Part shown: positions 1 to 11,100 of the stretch, one piece after another
Position numbering within the stretch: the first letter of the stretch is position 1
Layout of the letters: every line of letters begins with the position of its first letter
Assembly: GCA_002344825.1 (NCBI GenBank)
Contig: DDUN01000025.1
Coordinates: 1 to 51,824, forward strand
Length of the DNA stretch: 51,824 nucleotides
From: Candidatus Multiplicimicrobium inquinatum
GTDB taxonomy: Bacteria; Omnitrophota; Omnitrophia; Omnitrophales; Aquincolibacteriaceae
Direction of reading: 5' to 3'
The notes under the pieces: generated by a model
Seen by the model: only the letters and a program-made list of their open reading frames with translations
The model's database searches: none
What the model was told of the DNA's origin: nothing
Position numbers and translations under genes: made by a program

Positions 1-171
1 TATTTGCAAACGCAGCCAAGCCTGAAACACCAGAGGCAAAGTCCAAGCAACCACAGCGGCAGAAATCCATTTGATCACGCGCGGTAACGGGCGAGTTGTT
101 AAATCAATCCAGCCCATGGCGTCCGCAATCAGTAAAATCCCGGCCGGAATCATCAAAGTAATCCAAATCAT
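1..171 (-). CDS. Partial membrane protein, cut by the window edge
   Basis: Fifty-seven codons are visible from an ATG at 171-169; the 3' part lies outside the window. The translated start, MIWITLMIPAGILLIADAMG, is hydrophobic and is followed by a short basic loop (TTRPLPRVIKW) and a second hydrophobic run ending FQAWLRLQ. This suggests at least two membrane helices. The ATG overlaps the TGA of the EVE-domain gene (ATGA), so the two are probably co-translated. I do not recognise the family. Confidence 0.6.
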   Translation of the reverse strand, partial: MIWITLMIPAGILLIADAMGWIDLTTRPLPRVIKWISAAVVAWTLPLVFQAWLRLQI

Positions 172-626
172 ACCCGCCCTCCCCGAGTCAGAATCTTCCA
201 ATGCTTTTCTAAAACCGGCTGAACAGAAAGGCGGCTTCCCTTCTGCAGAAGAAGCATTCCTTCAAGTCCTTTTATTTTTTTGATTTCTTCCAGCGCAAGG
301 ACTTGCTTCCATTTTTGAACAAAGGCGACATCCACCAAATACCACGTCGGTGCTTCTTTTTTACTCTTAGGGTCAAAGTGGACATCTTTCTTATCAAACG
401 CGGTGGGATCCGGATAAGACTTGCCCGCGACTTTCGCGATACCCGCAATGCCCGAAGGCTCCGCATTTGAATGATAAAAGAAAACCAAGTCGCCCGTTTG
501 CATTTGATCACGCATAAAATTACGCGCCTGATAATTGCGCACGCCATCCCACATGGTTTTGCCATCATGGGCAAGATCATCAATGGAGTAAACATCCGGC
601 TCAGATTTCATCAGCCAATACTTCAT
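168..626 (-). CDS. EVE-domain (DUF55/PUA-like) protein
   Basis: About 152 residues. The start chosen is the ATG at 626, which gives the typical EVE N-terminus MKYWLMKSEPDVYSIDDL and overlaps the upstream DUF423 stop as ATGA; an upstream in-frame start would add 17 atypical residues. The family hallmarks WDGVRNYQARNFMRDQM and GDLVFFYHSN are present. EVE domains share a fold with YTH and PUA domains and are thought to bind modified bases in nucleic acid. The protein is cytosolic by sequence. The gene sits inside a tightly overlapping run (DUF423, EVE, membrane protein), so it is probably read from the promoter at 1016-1044. The exact ligand cannot be told from sequence. Confidence 0.9.
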   Translation of the reverse strand: MKYWLMKSEPDVYSIDDLAHDGKTMWDGVRNYQARNFMRDQMQTGDLVFFYHSNAEPSGIAGIAKVAGKSYPDPTAFDKKDVHFDPKSKKEAPTWYLVDVAFVQKWKQVLALEEIKKIKGLEGMLLLQKGSRLSVQPVLEKHWKILTRGGRV

Positions 627-1009
627 GGATTCGCTCCACGAGTCACGCCCCAAGCCCCACGAATAAGAAAAAACCACCCCAGCATCAAAAGCAATCCGCC
701 AATCGGTGTAATCGCGCCAAAGGCTTTAATCCCGCTTAAAGCCAAAAGATACAGGCTTCCGGAAAAAATGATTATCCCCGCGGCAAAGCATGTTCCCGCC
801 CTTGAAATCAACTTGGAGTCAAAAACGGTCACCGCCCATGCGGCCGCAAGCAAGGCAAAAGCGTGATAGGCCTGATAACGGACCCCGGTTTCAAAAATGA
901 CAAGCATTTCCGATGATAAATGCCGCTTAAGAGCATGCGCGCCAAAAGCCCCTAAAAGTACGCTTAAAAAACCAAAAGAAGCTCCGGATAAAAAAAGAAT
1001 TTTTTGCAT
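623..1009 (-). CDS. DUF423 family small membrane protein
   Basis: About 128 residues from the ATG at 1009. It contains the family signature GAFGAHALKRHL near the N-terminus, YQAYHAFALL in the middle and TPIGGLLLMLGWFFL near the end. Four hydrophobic segments are expected, as in YgdD-type proteins of the inner membrane. The function of the family is not established. An in-frame upstream start at 1054 would add fifteen residues, but it would place the -10 hexamer inside the gene, so the start at 1009 is preferred. The stop overlaps the EVE start (ATGA). Confidence 0.85.
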   Translation of the reverse strand: MQKILFLSGASFGFLSVLLGAFGAHALKRHLSSEMLVIFETGVRYQAYHAFALLAAAWAVTVFDSKLISRAGTCFAAGIIIFSGSLYLLALSGIKAFGAITPIGGLLLMLGWFFLIRGAWGVTRGANP

Positions 1010-1015
1010 GACGCT

Positions 1016-1044
1016 ATTATAGGTTGGAAAAGCTGAACCGCCAA
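1016..1044 (-). promoter_or_regulatory. Sigma70-type promoter, probably leaderless transcript
   Basis: On the minus strand TTGGCG (1039-1044) and a perfect TATAAT (1016-1021) are 17 bases apart. The expected transcription start falls at or very near the DUF423 ATG at 1009, and no Shine-Dalgarno sequence is visible, so the mRNA may be leaderless. Confidence 0.5.
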
Positions 1045-1068
1045 CGACGGTCATTGATTAAATTGGAT

Positions 1069-1539
1069 TTATAGCGGGCTGCGTTTTAAGAAATCATCCA
1101 CGCTGGCTCTATCCGCGCCCATCAATCCAATTTTAATCCCGTACGCTTTTAAAACACGGTTGGATTGGATAATCGCATAAAGCAGAAAAAGCACGCCAAG
1201 AAGGCCGACAACAAAGCAAATGGCCATCACTGCCCACAAAAGCCATTTTTTCGAAAAGAACTGCATGATCTGCGAGAGATGATAAAGCGCACGAAACATC
1301 CAGATTGAGCAAAACCAATAAGCGCCCTGAACCATGTAATTCATCAATTGAAAAAAAAGTGGCGGCTGGGATTCCCCTCCTGCCGGAAGGGCGGTATTTC
1401 TAGCAATCAGAGAAACAACTAAAACTAAAAAACCCGTGGCGATAAACCGCGCCGCGAACCAAGCAAGCATCTTTTTTTGGTGATAGGCAATCAGCCTAAT
1501 TTGATCCGCAGTAAAAGAAACAGGATTTGAAGACCCCAT
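1069..1539 (-). CDS. Unknown three-helix membrane protein
   Basis: About 156 residues from the ATG at 1539, which lies one base after the nuoI stop, so translation is probably coupled to nuoI. A short polar N-terminus (SSNPVSFTADQIRLIAYHQKK) precedes three hydrophobic segments, around LAWFAARFIATGFLVLVV, NYMVQGAYWFCSIWMF and LLWAVMAICFVVGLLGVLFL. The tail is soluble and contains YGIKIGLMGAD. I do not recognise a named family. It takes the position where nuoJ would be expected after nuoI but does not look like NuoJ. The longer frame from 1620 overlaps nuoI by 80 bases and is unlikely. Confidence 0.7.
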   Translation of the reverse strand: MGSSNPVSFTADQIRLIAYHQKKMLAWFAARFIATGFLVLVVSLIARNTALPAGGESQPPLFFQLMNYMVQGAYWFCSIWMFRALYHLSQIMQFFSKKWLLWAVMAICFVVGLLGVLFLLYAIIQSNRVLKAYGIKIGLMGADRASVDDFLKRSPL

Positions 1540-1540
1540 T

Positions 1541-2113
1541 TTAGTTCGAGAGAACTTTTTGAAGATCTTTGTCGGCAGCCACTTTAGCGTAAAGCGGATT
1601 GGGGTTAAGCAATTCAACAATATCCAATTTCATGGATTCGCGCGTGTAAGAGGCCATATCCAAAATTTGCGTATCCATGCGAATTGCGTCTTCGGGGCAG
1701 GCCTCCACACAAAAGCCGCAAAAAACACATTTACCTAAATCAATGTCAAAGCTCTTGGGGCGCTTTTCAATATTCACATCAGGGTGCTCTTCCGCCACAA
1801 TCGTAATACACTTTGCGGGGCAAACCGTTTCACACATCATGCAGGCAACGCAACGCGGTGTCTCATCATGCCGCTTGGTCAAACGATGGCGTGTGCGTAA
1901 ACGCGAGGGAGGTTTGCGTTTTTCTTCCGGATACATAATCGTCACGCCCGCGCGAATGGCTTTAAAAAGACCCAGCCAATGCATGGTATGAAAAAACAGA
2001 TTTTTCCAAAAATGTCCGCCGGTAATCCATACCCCGCGAAGGATTTCAGGAATATAAATCTGCTGCCAAAAATTGAGTTTCGGTCTCGCGACCGTCTTGG
2101 TTTTGATTGCCAT
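1541..2113 (-). CDS. nuoI: NADH-quinone oxidoreductase subunit I (NuoI)
   Basis: About 190 residues. Two ferredoxin-type 4Fe-4S motifs are complete: CVACMMCETVCPAKC and CVFCGFCVEACPEDA. These bind clusters N6a and N6b of the peripheral arm of complex I. The N-terminus (LNFWQQIYIPEILRGVWITG, then HTMHWLGLFKAIRAG) matches the membrane-proximal helix region of the family. The start at 2113 is chosen by homology and because a promoter lies just upstream; the frame is open to 2311, but that would overlap the giant gene. It is separated from nuoH by about 23.5 kb containing the giant gene and three plus-strand genes, an unusual break in the normal nuoH-nuoI adjacency. Confidence 0.95.
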   Translation of the reverse strand: MAIKTKTVARPKLNFWQQIYIPEILRGVWITGGHFWKNLFFHTMHWLGLFKAIRAGVTIMYPEEKRKPPSRLRTRHRLTKRHDETPRCVACMMCETVCPAKCITIVAEEHPDVNIEKRPKSFDIDLGKCVFCGFCVEACPEDAIRMDTQILDMASYTRESMKLDIVELLNPNPLYAKVAADKDLQKVLSN

Positions 2114-2123
2114 AAGAGCGCAA

Positions 2124-2152
2124 ATTGTAGCATAAGCGGGACAGAGCTCCAA
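2124..2152 (-). promoter_or_regulatory. Sigma70-type promoter for nuoI
   Basis: TTGGAG (2147-2152) and TACAAT (2124-2129) on the minus strand are 17 bases apart. The expected transcription start is only a few bases from the nuoI ATG at 2113, with no clear ribosome site, so the message has a very short leader or none. The promoter lies in the 67-base gap after the giant gene, so nuoI can be expressed independently of it. Confidence 0.5.
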
Positions 2153-2180
2153 GAGCTGAGGCGCCTCAAAAGCAAGCTTT

Positions 2181-5100
2181 TTAAGCGGCAGAAAGGACGC
2201 TTCGAATCGAGAGCAACTTCTCGGCCAAAGCGGTAAGCCCCAACGCGGAATAAAGCGCAGAAAGGCGCTTAGGAGTCCAAATCTCACGGTTTTCCGAAGG
2301 GATATCCTCAATCAGACGAGCCCACTGCAAATCATCCTCTGCTGTCATCCAGGCTGTAATTTTATCTTTTTTGAGCCATGCCACCGCGGAAACTAAATCA
2401 GCAAAAACACGCGCACGGTTTTGAAGTTTTGCAGGAATTGCTAATTTATTTTCGGAAAGTACCGCAATTTTTTGGTCCGGCAATAATCGATTAAGCAGTT
2501 CATCCATGCCTTCCTGCTCTATCATTGAGGGGCTCAGAATAACACCTTCTTTAAGATCCCTCGAGAGCCCGGCAATTTGTCTTCCCTTTTCGCGCAACAG
2601 CGCATCTTGTTGAGAAATAGCTTCTGGAAAGTATTGATGGATCCATTCCACAAACTTATCGCGCGTCATCAAGCTCACGAATTCGACTGACACAACTCCA
2701 CCTGTCAGCTGCGCAACATCAACAACCGAGGTCACGTCTTTTTTGCGAGCCTCCGAGCGGGCATCTAAAACCCTGCTGACAAGTCTGTCCATTTCATCAT
2801 AAGTTAAGTCTTCCGCGTTACCAGCATCATAGGCATCTGCAATTTTTTGATAAACTTGGTTTGCAATACCATTCACATCTTCTACATCTTTGCGGTGCTC
2901 AGTAATCCAAGCCCTAACCCCGGCTGTTCCCGAATAAACATTGACAATATTCACTCGCTTGCGACCAATAGATGGTAAATCAGCAAATGAATAAACCAAT
3001 GGCCCTTTTAAATGCCCGTCCCAATGAATCCCGGCGGTATCTCGAACTTCGCCGGGCCCAACTAATCCTTTGCGGTAATTTTTCGTCTTTTGAGCAAAAC
3101 CTATCACTTTCTGGATAGCCCCCGGCTGAACAACTCCGGGCTCAACTTTATCGAGAATTTTCAAAGCATCTACCATGGATAAAAGTCCGTCTTGATCACC
3201 TCTTCCGTCGAGGCTCACATCCAAGGCAGAGCCGCCATACCTTAAGAAAGCTTCGGCATTCGCTAAAAGTGTCTCATGCGACATATTGATGCCTTGGTGA
3301 AGGTGTCCTCGAATAAATTTAGACTCGATTCCTGCATGCTCAATAACAGCATTGAGAATCGCAGGGATGCCGCGCGGAAGCTGAGCTCTTGGATCCGCTT
3401 CTCCGAGTCCCAAAGTATCCGCTAAAACAACGCGAAGTGTGATGCCTGCTCGCTCTGCTATTTTTTTGGCTTCGGCCAAAAAAGGCACCGCAAAACCCAT
3501 AATATCAGTGCGCGTAATATCTTCTAAAACCAAATTAACCTCCGTGGCGCCGTCATCAATCGCCTGCCGTAAAATATCCAAATTCAAACTCATGGCCCAC
3601 TCTCTTACGGGTAAATTGCTTCTGGATCGTTCATATTGCGAGTTCATTTTTTCCCACAAATGCCGGTCTGAAACGGCGACAAGAATATAGCGTGTTGTGA
3701 TGCCAAGATTGTACGCAATATCTAAATCACTTTTCGTCGCGCGCCCAAATCCAAGAAGCTTCATCGCCGAAGACTCCTTTTTCGACATAAACTGCTGTAA
3801 AGCCCTATATCGATCGACATCCCGCCGCTGATAAAGAAATGCTTCCATATGGGCCACCGGAAGAGTCTGAGCCAGCTCAGCCCACTCAATCATTTCTTCA
3901 TCCGTTAAGTAATACCCAGCCTGCGCACCCTCCCTCAATGTCACATCATTCAAAGTTCTTCCTTTTAAAGGAATTTCAACAAATGGTGTGGCCGAAGGGT
4001 CAACTGTGCTAATAGGCATTCGATTACCCGGGAAAATATTCTCATAAAAATGGGGGCCCTCTTTTAAAGTTGGTATAAAAGCTCGAGATTCTGACCGCGC
4101 GGGCTGATGCCACTGGCGCAAATTTTGATTTAGTTCGCGGGCGGAGCGGGTTTGAATGCCCGCCACTTGGGCTTGCAAAGCTTGCGGTGAATGGGGCCGC
4201 CTTAAAACCGCTTCAAGACCACGCAGAGAAGCGATTAACAGTTTGATGTTTTTTTGCGCGTAAAAATAAACATTATGATCGACCACAAAACGAAAATAAG
4301 TTTGATCTAATTCTTCAAATTTTTCGCGAATAGCGGTGACTTCTTCCAAAACCGGTTCGGGTGATTTCGCTAACACACCGCTTAAATCATTCAAAGCTTG
4401 CTGAATATCTCGCGTACGAATTTGATGAAAAAGATAATCGCGTTTTCGAACAACACCTTTTTTCTTTTTGCGAATATCGGGCAATCGCAAACGAACCCAG
4501 GTCAGCGCATGACTTACACCGATTTGCGCGGTTTCAAGATGCGTAAGATTCTGCGAATTTGCCAAGCGCTTCATCGCATCTTCAGCCATTTTCAAGCTTT
4601 CCTTCGGCATGGGTACAGGCTGCCCCTTATCGAGTAACTTCGCTTGCTTTTTTTTCAAACCGCCTTTACCGTCCGGACCTTCAGCAGCATCCTGAATCAC
4701 AGCGAGCCATCTTGCGGCTTCGTTTTGATCTAACTCACCGCGTCTTCTTGTCGCGGCAATTTCATCACTCAAATCTGTCAACGCTAACTCATGATAAACA
4801 AGCTGAGCAAAATCTCGCTCTTGGCTTTCAATGGTATGCAGTCTTCCGCGATAAGCCTTATCCATCTGATCGTGTTCCAGCGGAATCAAGCCGGGCATAA
4901 GGATACGGCTTCCGTCTTGAACCGTATGATACTTCCACACCATCTGATAAACCTGTGTTTTGCCGTCTTGCGTCACAATCTTAAACGCAGGCTGTCCTGA
5001 ATAATCAAGCGTATAAATCAAATTGCCGGCAGCACTTAGAGTTCTGAAACGAGGACCGCGTTCAGGCTCATGCGTCAAAACATAGTGCCAGCGATGCAAT

Positions 5101-8100
5101 TGCGCAATTTGACTGTACCCCCGAATGATGGAGTAGGCGATCAACGGATATTTTGTGCGGTGATGAAACGGATCTTGAAGCCGATTTTTAAGCAAAAGCA
5201 TTTCCGCTTTCAGCTTTTTCTTTTGAATTAAAAGCGCCTCATAGAATAATGCGGTGAATCCATCGCGGTCATCGCGGCGGATTTTCTCCATCTCTTCAAT
5301 TTTTTCTTTAAAGGCGGCGGCTTGCATTCGGGCAAACGGAGATAGCTCTTCAACTCTCATCTGATCAATTAAGCCAAGCTGTGTTTTCTCTAAGTTATCA
5401 CGACCGCGAATTTCGCCGAGCCTTGAGTCCAACTGCTCCGATAATGCTTCGTATTTTTCATCTAATATTTTACGCCCATCCTCGCCTAAGGTTTCGGAAT
5501 ACTGCTGATTCAATTCTTGAATTTCAAAAAGAGATTTGTAAAAATCAACCGCACGATAAGCTGCCGCCGCTTCGGGAGAAACTTTTATTTCACGCGCCTC
5601 GGAGCGCTGCGCTGTTGAAAGCGGAACGGCATCATCAACGCTCATCATCATTTCAACAAATCGATAAAAATACGGCTCAAAATCTTTTTTGTTGATTACC
5701 ACTTGCTGCTCGATCGGCTTCAGCTCCTCATGCACCCAGACAAAATAGCGCTCCTTCGTCGAAAATAACCCCGCAAAAATGTTCGCAAGATTTTCCAATT
5801 GCGCCGCCTGCGCGACAATCCGGCGCCATTTTATTTTAACGCCCAGAATTCGAATATACGGCTTAATTCCCAGTTTGCGCTGTTGGATGATTATTTTCCG
5901 GTTATCCGAATCGGTCGGATCAATGCGATCCAGGGGATCGTTCCAATCAATCAGTTTAGTAGAATAAGCATAGCGATGCTCTCCCGCGGGCACAATTACT
6001 TCTTCCGATGAATGACGAATAAGCTCGCTCCAAAACTCTCTATAAAGCGTCCCCAAAGTTCGCGGCTGAATCATTTCATCTTTTTCCCCGTAACCCGCAA
6101 TTTGTTTTTCCAAAAACACCGCCATCCGCTGAACAGCAAGAATCGAAAAGGTCCATTGTAAGTTGCTTCCGCGGGCGAGCCTGTCCACAATTTCAGCGCT
6201 CGGAACAGCATTTAAACCGGCCAGGTAATATCGAAACCAATTTTGACCAATGCCTAAATGGTTTGTCTTTTCACCTTCTGCTTTTTGCGCCAACCCCTGA
6301 AAAACACTCGCTCCCATAAAACTTGCCATTTCTAAAGCGACCGTATCATCGATAGCAGGGCTGCCTTCAAGATTTTTCTTTTCCATTAAAAACTTCAAAA
6401 ATTGGCTGTACCACTTATAACTTTCTTTTTTAAGGCTCGACTGAGTTGCGTGTATCAGCTGCATGGCATGCCGTAGCCGCGCCAGTGAAATTCTACTGTC
6501 TAAAATAACGGGTGTTTTTTCATCCATTTCCCGAAATTCAAGTAAGGCATTGATAGCGGATAAAAGGCGCTTGTCTAAGGTATGCCGTAAATCAATTACC
6601 CAATCCGCCTGCACGTTTTCTTCGAGAATTTTCTCTCGGTAGTGTTCATAACTGACCAAAAAATGCATTAAATATCGGTTAAGCGCTTCAACGATTGATT
6701 TCTTCTCTTTCGCCGTTAGCCCTCGCTCTTTAACCAACCACAGGCCATTTATGAAGGCCGGCTCATCCAAGTTCTTTTTAAATAAATCGGATAAACGCGC
6801 AAAATCTTCTTTGAACCGGACTGAGCTCTCATCCGAAGATTCCAGAGAGTCCAAAATTTGATCCCGCGAAACATGCGGATGTTCCTCAATGACTCTCTGA
6901 ACAGCGTATTCATGAGCGACAATATCAAATAATTTTTTTCGGCTAATATATTTGGCAAGAATCGTGCGCCAATCGTCTTCATACCGTAAAATCAAATCTG
7001 CCAAAGCTTTTCCTTTATTTTTCTCACGATACTGAATTTCATATCTGCCGGCATACTTACTGTCCACATCCAAAACGCTGTCGCGAGAAACGCGAATCAC
7101 ACGGCTTAAATAATGGCGCTGCCCGCGTTCATCCGGTATCTCTTTGGAATCACCGGGCAGCGTAATTTCCATATCCGGATGATCGGGAAGGGCTTCAACC
7201 TCTTCCTGGGTTTTGGAATTGCGGTGCCATGCGTTGTGAATCACAATCGTGAAAAAATCCTTTTTTTCATGCGCGTCAAAATAGCTCCGAATCGCAGTCA
7301 GCACCTTCACTATTTCCGATTCATGCCAAAACTCCCATTCATTTTTAACGCCCCTTTTTCTTAAATCGGCGGCCGCCTCTGTTTTCGTCCGAACAGATTC
7401 CGCTGTCAAAAAGAAATCACCGTCAAAAGGAACGCGCCGAGGGCTTCCGTCTATTCCACTTTTCAACATTTCTCCGATATGCCCAGAATCGACACTTTTA
7501 CCCACGCCGGATGGTCCTGTTCGAAATAGAATACCGCCCTGCCGGCCTCCAAAGTGTTTTTCTAAAACCGCTCGTAATAATGGAACATAACTTTTCTTCT
7601 CGGCCGCAAATAAATAAAACGGTATTCTCCAAGACTTTCTCAATCGGTCTAGTTCATTCACAATTTCTTCGGGCGTCTTCAGGGATTTTTGTTTTATAAG
7701 CTTTGAAGCAACCCGCGGGTGCTCCCGAACGCTCAGAGTTTCAAATCCTCTCCCGGCAAGAAAATCCGACAGAAACTGCCGCAGCTCGTGATAAAGCCCC
7801 TCAACCACAAACCATGTCTCCGGAAAATTTTCAAAAGAAATATAAGGCTGTCCGGTGTCTCTTTGAACTTTGATTTCCGCCGTCCACTCGGACGCGAGTA
7901 ATCCATTTTTAACTTGGGCTCCGTGATAACGCTGGCGGATTAAAAATTTAAGCTTGAGCTGCGTTGAAAACTCGGACGAAACAGGTTCCGCGCCACGAAA
8001 AAGCAGAGAAAAAACAGGATTCGCCTCAAAAAACTGCCTTTCTATCGCCTCACGGCTGGGCCAAGCATAAACCCGCATTTCAGAGCGATGGCCTTCTCCC

Positions 8101-11100
8101 CCCGCAAATCTCGAGTCCGTGCGGGGCTTACTATAAAGTAATTTTTTGTGAATATATTTCTGAATAGAAATAGGCAAAACACCGATGCGCTGTTTCGTTC
8201 TTATCTCCGTTGACCTAGCGCCTTTCGAATAATCATCAACAACAAGAACATTGTCAGAGTAGGTGCTTTTCAGGCGAGCAACTACATCAGGATGACGGAA
8301 ATCATTAAGTAATACGAATTTCATCCTAATCCCCGGTCGGGCATCGTTTAGATCCTTAGCAATGTGGGTTTCCAAATGCTCTAGGTTATCCGCCCCTGTA
8401 ATAGTATAAAAATTCGTTAGAGCCTTTAAATCTGGAGCCAGAACAGATGCTAGGATATCGATACCCCCCTTATATTGGGTGCTGTCCCGGCTTGCATTGA
8501 TCGTAGAAAGTAGCGGCTTAAAAATTTCCGAGATCAACTTAGTCATTTGAAATCGATCTTCAAAAGGGGATTTATTTGGCTTCCACGGAACACCGGAATC
8601 TCCCTCGCCAGTAAATCGATCTCCAATGGGAGAAAAAACACCGTAATATGTCCGCGGTTCTGTGGTGTCAGAAACGCCAACCAACGCTGACAGCACAACT
8701 TCAACATGATTGAAATGCGGCGGATCAAACGTTCCTGGTAATTCGACGATAACAGGCGGGGCATCTCTAAGCGCTTCCGTCGAACTTTCTTGTCCGTGTA
8801 AAAGATCCTCAAAATCTCCTAAAATAAAGAATCCTTTCTCTGCTCTCTGTTTTAATATTTGCAATGCTTTTTGGATCCGATTATAAATCTCACGAATGAG
8901 GCGCTGGTCTTCTGGATTGGCGTCTCGTTCCATATCGGCAACTGTCTGATTAGCAAGTTTTTCAATATCAGATAATAAACGAGAAGACGGGTTATTAATT
9001 TGGGCAGGATCAAACACCAACTCACGAGCCTGATCCAAAGCCTGTGATATGCTATTTATGTCCCCTAGTATAATAAATTTCAATGCATTCTCATCAAGCC
9101 CTTTATCTTGCAAATCTTGAGGAATCTTGCCGTTTATTTTAGCTTCATAAAGAATCGATCCTACTCCCCCATAATTTAGCGCCACAACTGGTTTCCCAGA
9201 TTTCAAGACCTCAATCACTTCTTGCGTCGTACCTTTATTGCCATTCATGGCAATAAAAACATCTCCCACTAGCGCCGTGCGCATATTCCGAATTGTAAAG
9301 CTTGTCCCCAATCGCTCAATGCCAAGATTATCTGAGGACACTCTTTGATATTCTTCATTTGGCCCAAATCCTGTCGGAAGCAATGCGAAGAATCTATCCT
9401 TTGACGTCTCTGATGAAAAATACCCTCTATAAAAATCAGCCCCAACTCCTGAGTCACCACCTGTAAAAGCCACAGCGTTTAAAGGCCTCAAATAATCGGC
9501 TAACGCTCTTCCTAATCTTTCTCCATCAGCAACGGTATATTCTTTTGAAGGTTTCGCTGCTCCCACTATCCCCACCCTAAGCCCTTTTCTCTTTGATCTG
9601 ATAAAATCAGCCTCATCTTTAAGAATTTTATTCAAGTTATGATCCATTCCCCTTTCTTCAATAAAAGATTCCACGTCATCTAAAATTCCTTTAAGCACAA
9701 TCTGAGAATCATGGCGTTCATCTAAGTCCGCTAAATGATCTCTTAATGAAGCCCTAATCGCGCTGGTAGCTTTGGCTAATCTCTGAATTTCCGCTGCATC
9801 CACGGGCTCAACCAAGATAAAATCTGCATTATTTCTAGATAAATCTATAGCTTCCTCCTCTGCTTCAAGGACATTCCTCCATATCAGTAAAGTTGCAGCA
9901 TAATCGGTGTCACCACCGCTTGTTAATAATCTCCGCATAAACCTTATCTGCTTGGGCGCATCGACAAAAACTTTAGTTATAGGTGCTGACTTTGGTAGAC
10001 CCTCTATAAAACTCGGGTTCACCGCATGTAATCCATCAACGATCAGCGGCTGATTAAAAGGCGGATTAATTATCTGGGTAAACGGATGTGCATAATAATA
10101 AGGAGATGTTACGGTTACTCCTTGCCCTTGCAATAATTGGGAGACATGGGCCCATACCAACTCATTGTTATGAGATATAAAACGTTCGTGGCTTTTTGTC
10201 CCGTATTTCGTAGCCCCTTCATCCGATGGATAAAAATCAACCGGCAATATGGGAGATCCCAATAACTCTTTCAAAGAATCTGCCACCGCCGTTTTTCCTG
10301 CACCTGACGGCCCTCCCAAAAGAACAAGCCCGCCGTTCTGTTGCTTTAAATGGCGAACCAATGTTTCACGATTCAACGAAGAAGCTCTTATCCGATCATT
10401 GAGAATTTTAATTTTCTCCACATCGACCGCATCCCGGTAATTTTGGATCACCGCAATAAATAATTTAGATAAATAGAAACCATCTAACAATGCCACCAAT
10501 GCCCTAAACTTAGCTATTTCCATCTGAAACAACGCCGCCACGACATAGCGGGTAATGGTTGTATCCCTGCGGTTTAACAATTTTGCGGTTTCTTCCAGCG
10601 GCCTAGAACGAATCAAAAACGAATTAATCTCTTCCTCTATGGCAGGGTCTTTTGTTTCAATCGATGCAATTGAAATGATGACGAAGTTGCCGGCTATCCG
10701 CATTTGATACTTATTGGCTAAAACCGTATTTATTTTTCTTAATGCCGAGCCCGAAGCAAAAAAGTCATCAACAAATATGACATTCTTCCCCTCATAAGAT
10801 TGATCAGATTCCACGCTGTATTCATACATTTCTTGGACGGCGTCTCTTTCCGCCTGTGTCTTCAGCTCAGCATAAATAAGAGGCTTGCTAGATATTCTGT
10901 TCTTGCGGACAGCTCTCACGCTAACATATTCTATGCCGAGCTTAGCTGACAACTTCCTTGCGAGAGGAACTATGGACGGCTTGCTTAGGCTGTAACCCGT
11001 CGTGGCAAGCACCCATTGTCCTGGGTTACTCTTGATTTGATCTCCGAATTTCTTTAGGATCTCTGCTTGAAGCATCTCCAGAAAATAATCCAGCTGCTCT

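Noticed and set aside
8190..8230. ARSTEIR near residue 5022 as another RSExR tag
   Set aside because: It fits the C-terminal S-T-x-I-R motif of NadD-like nucleotidyltransferases and is followed directly by the rest of that domain.
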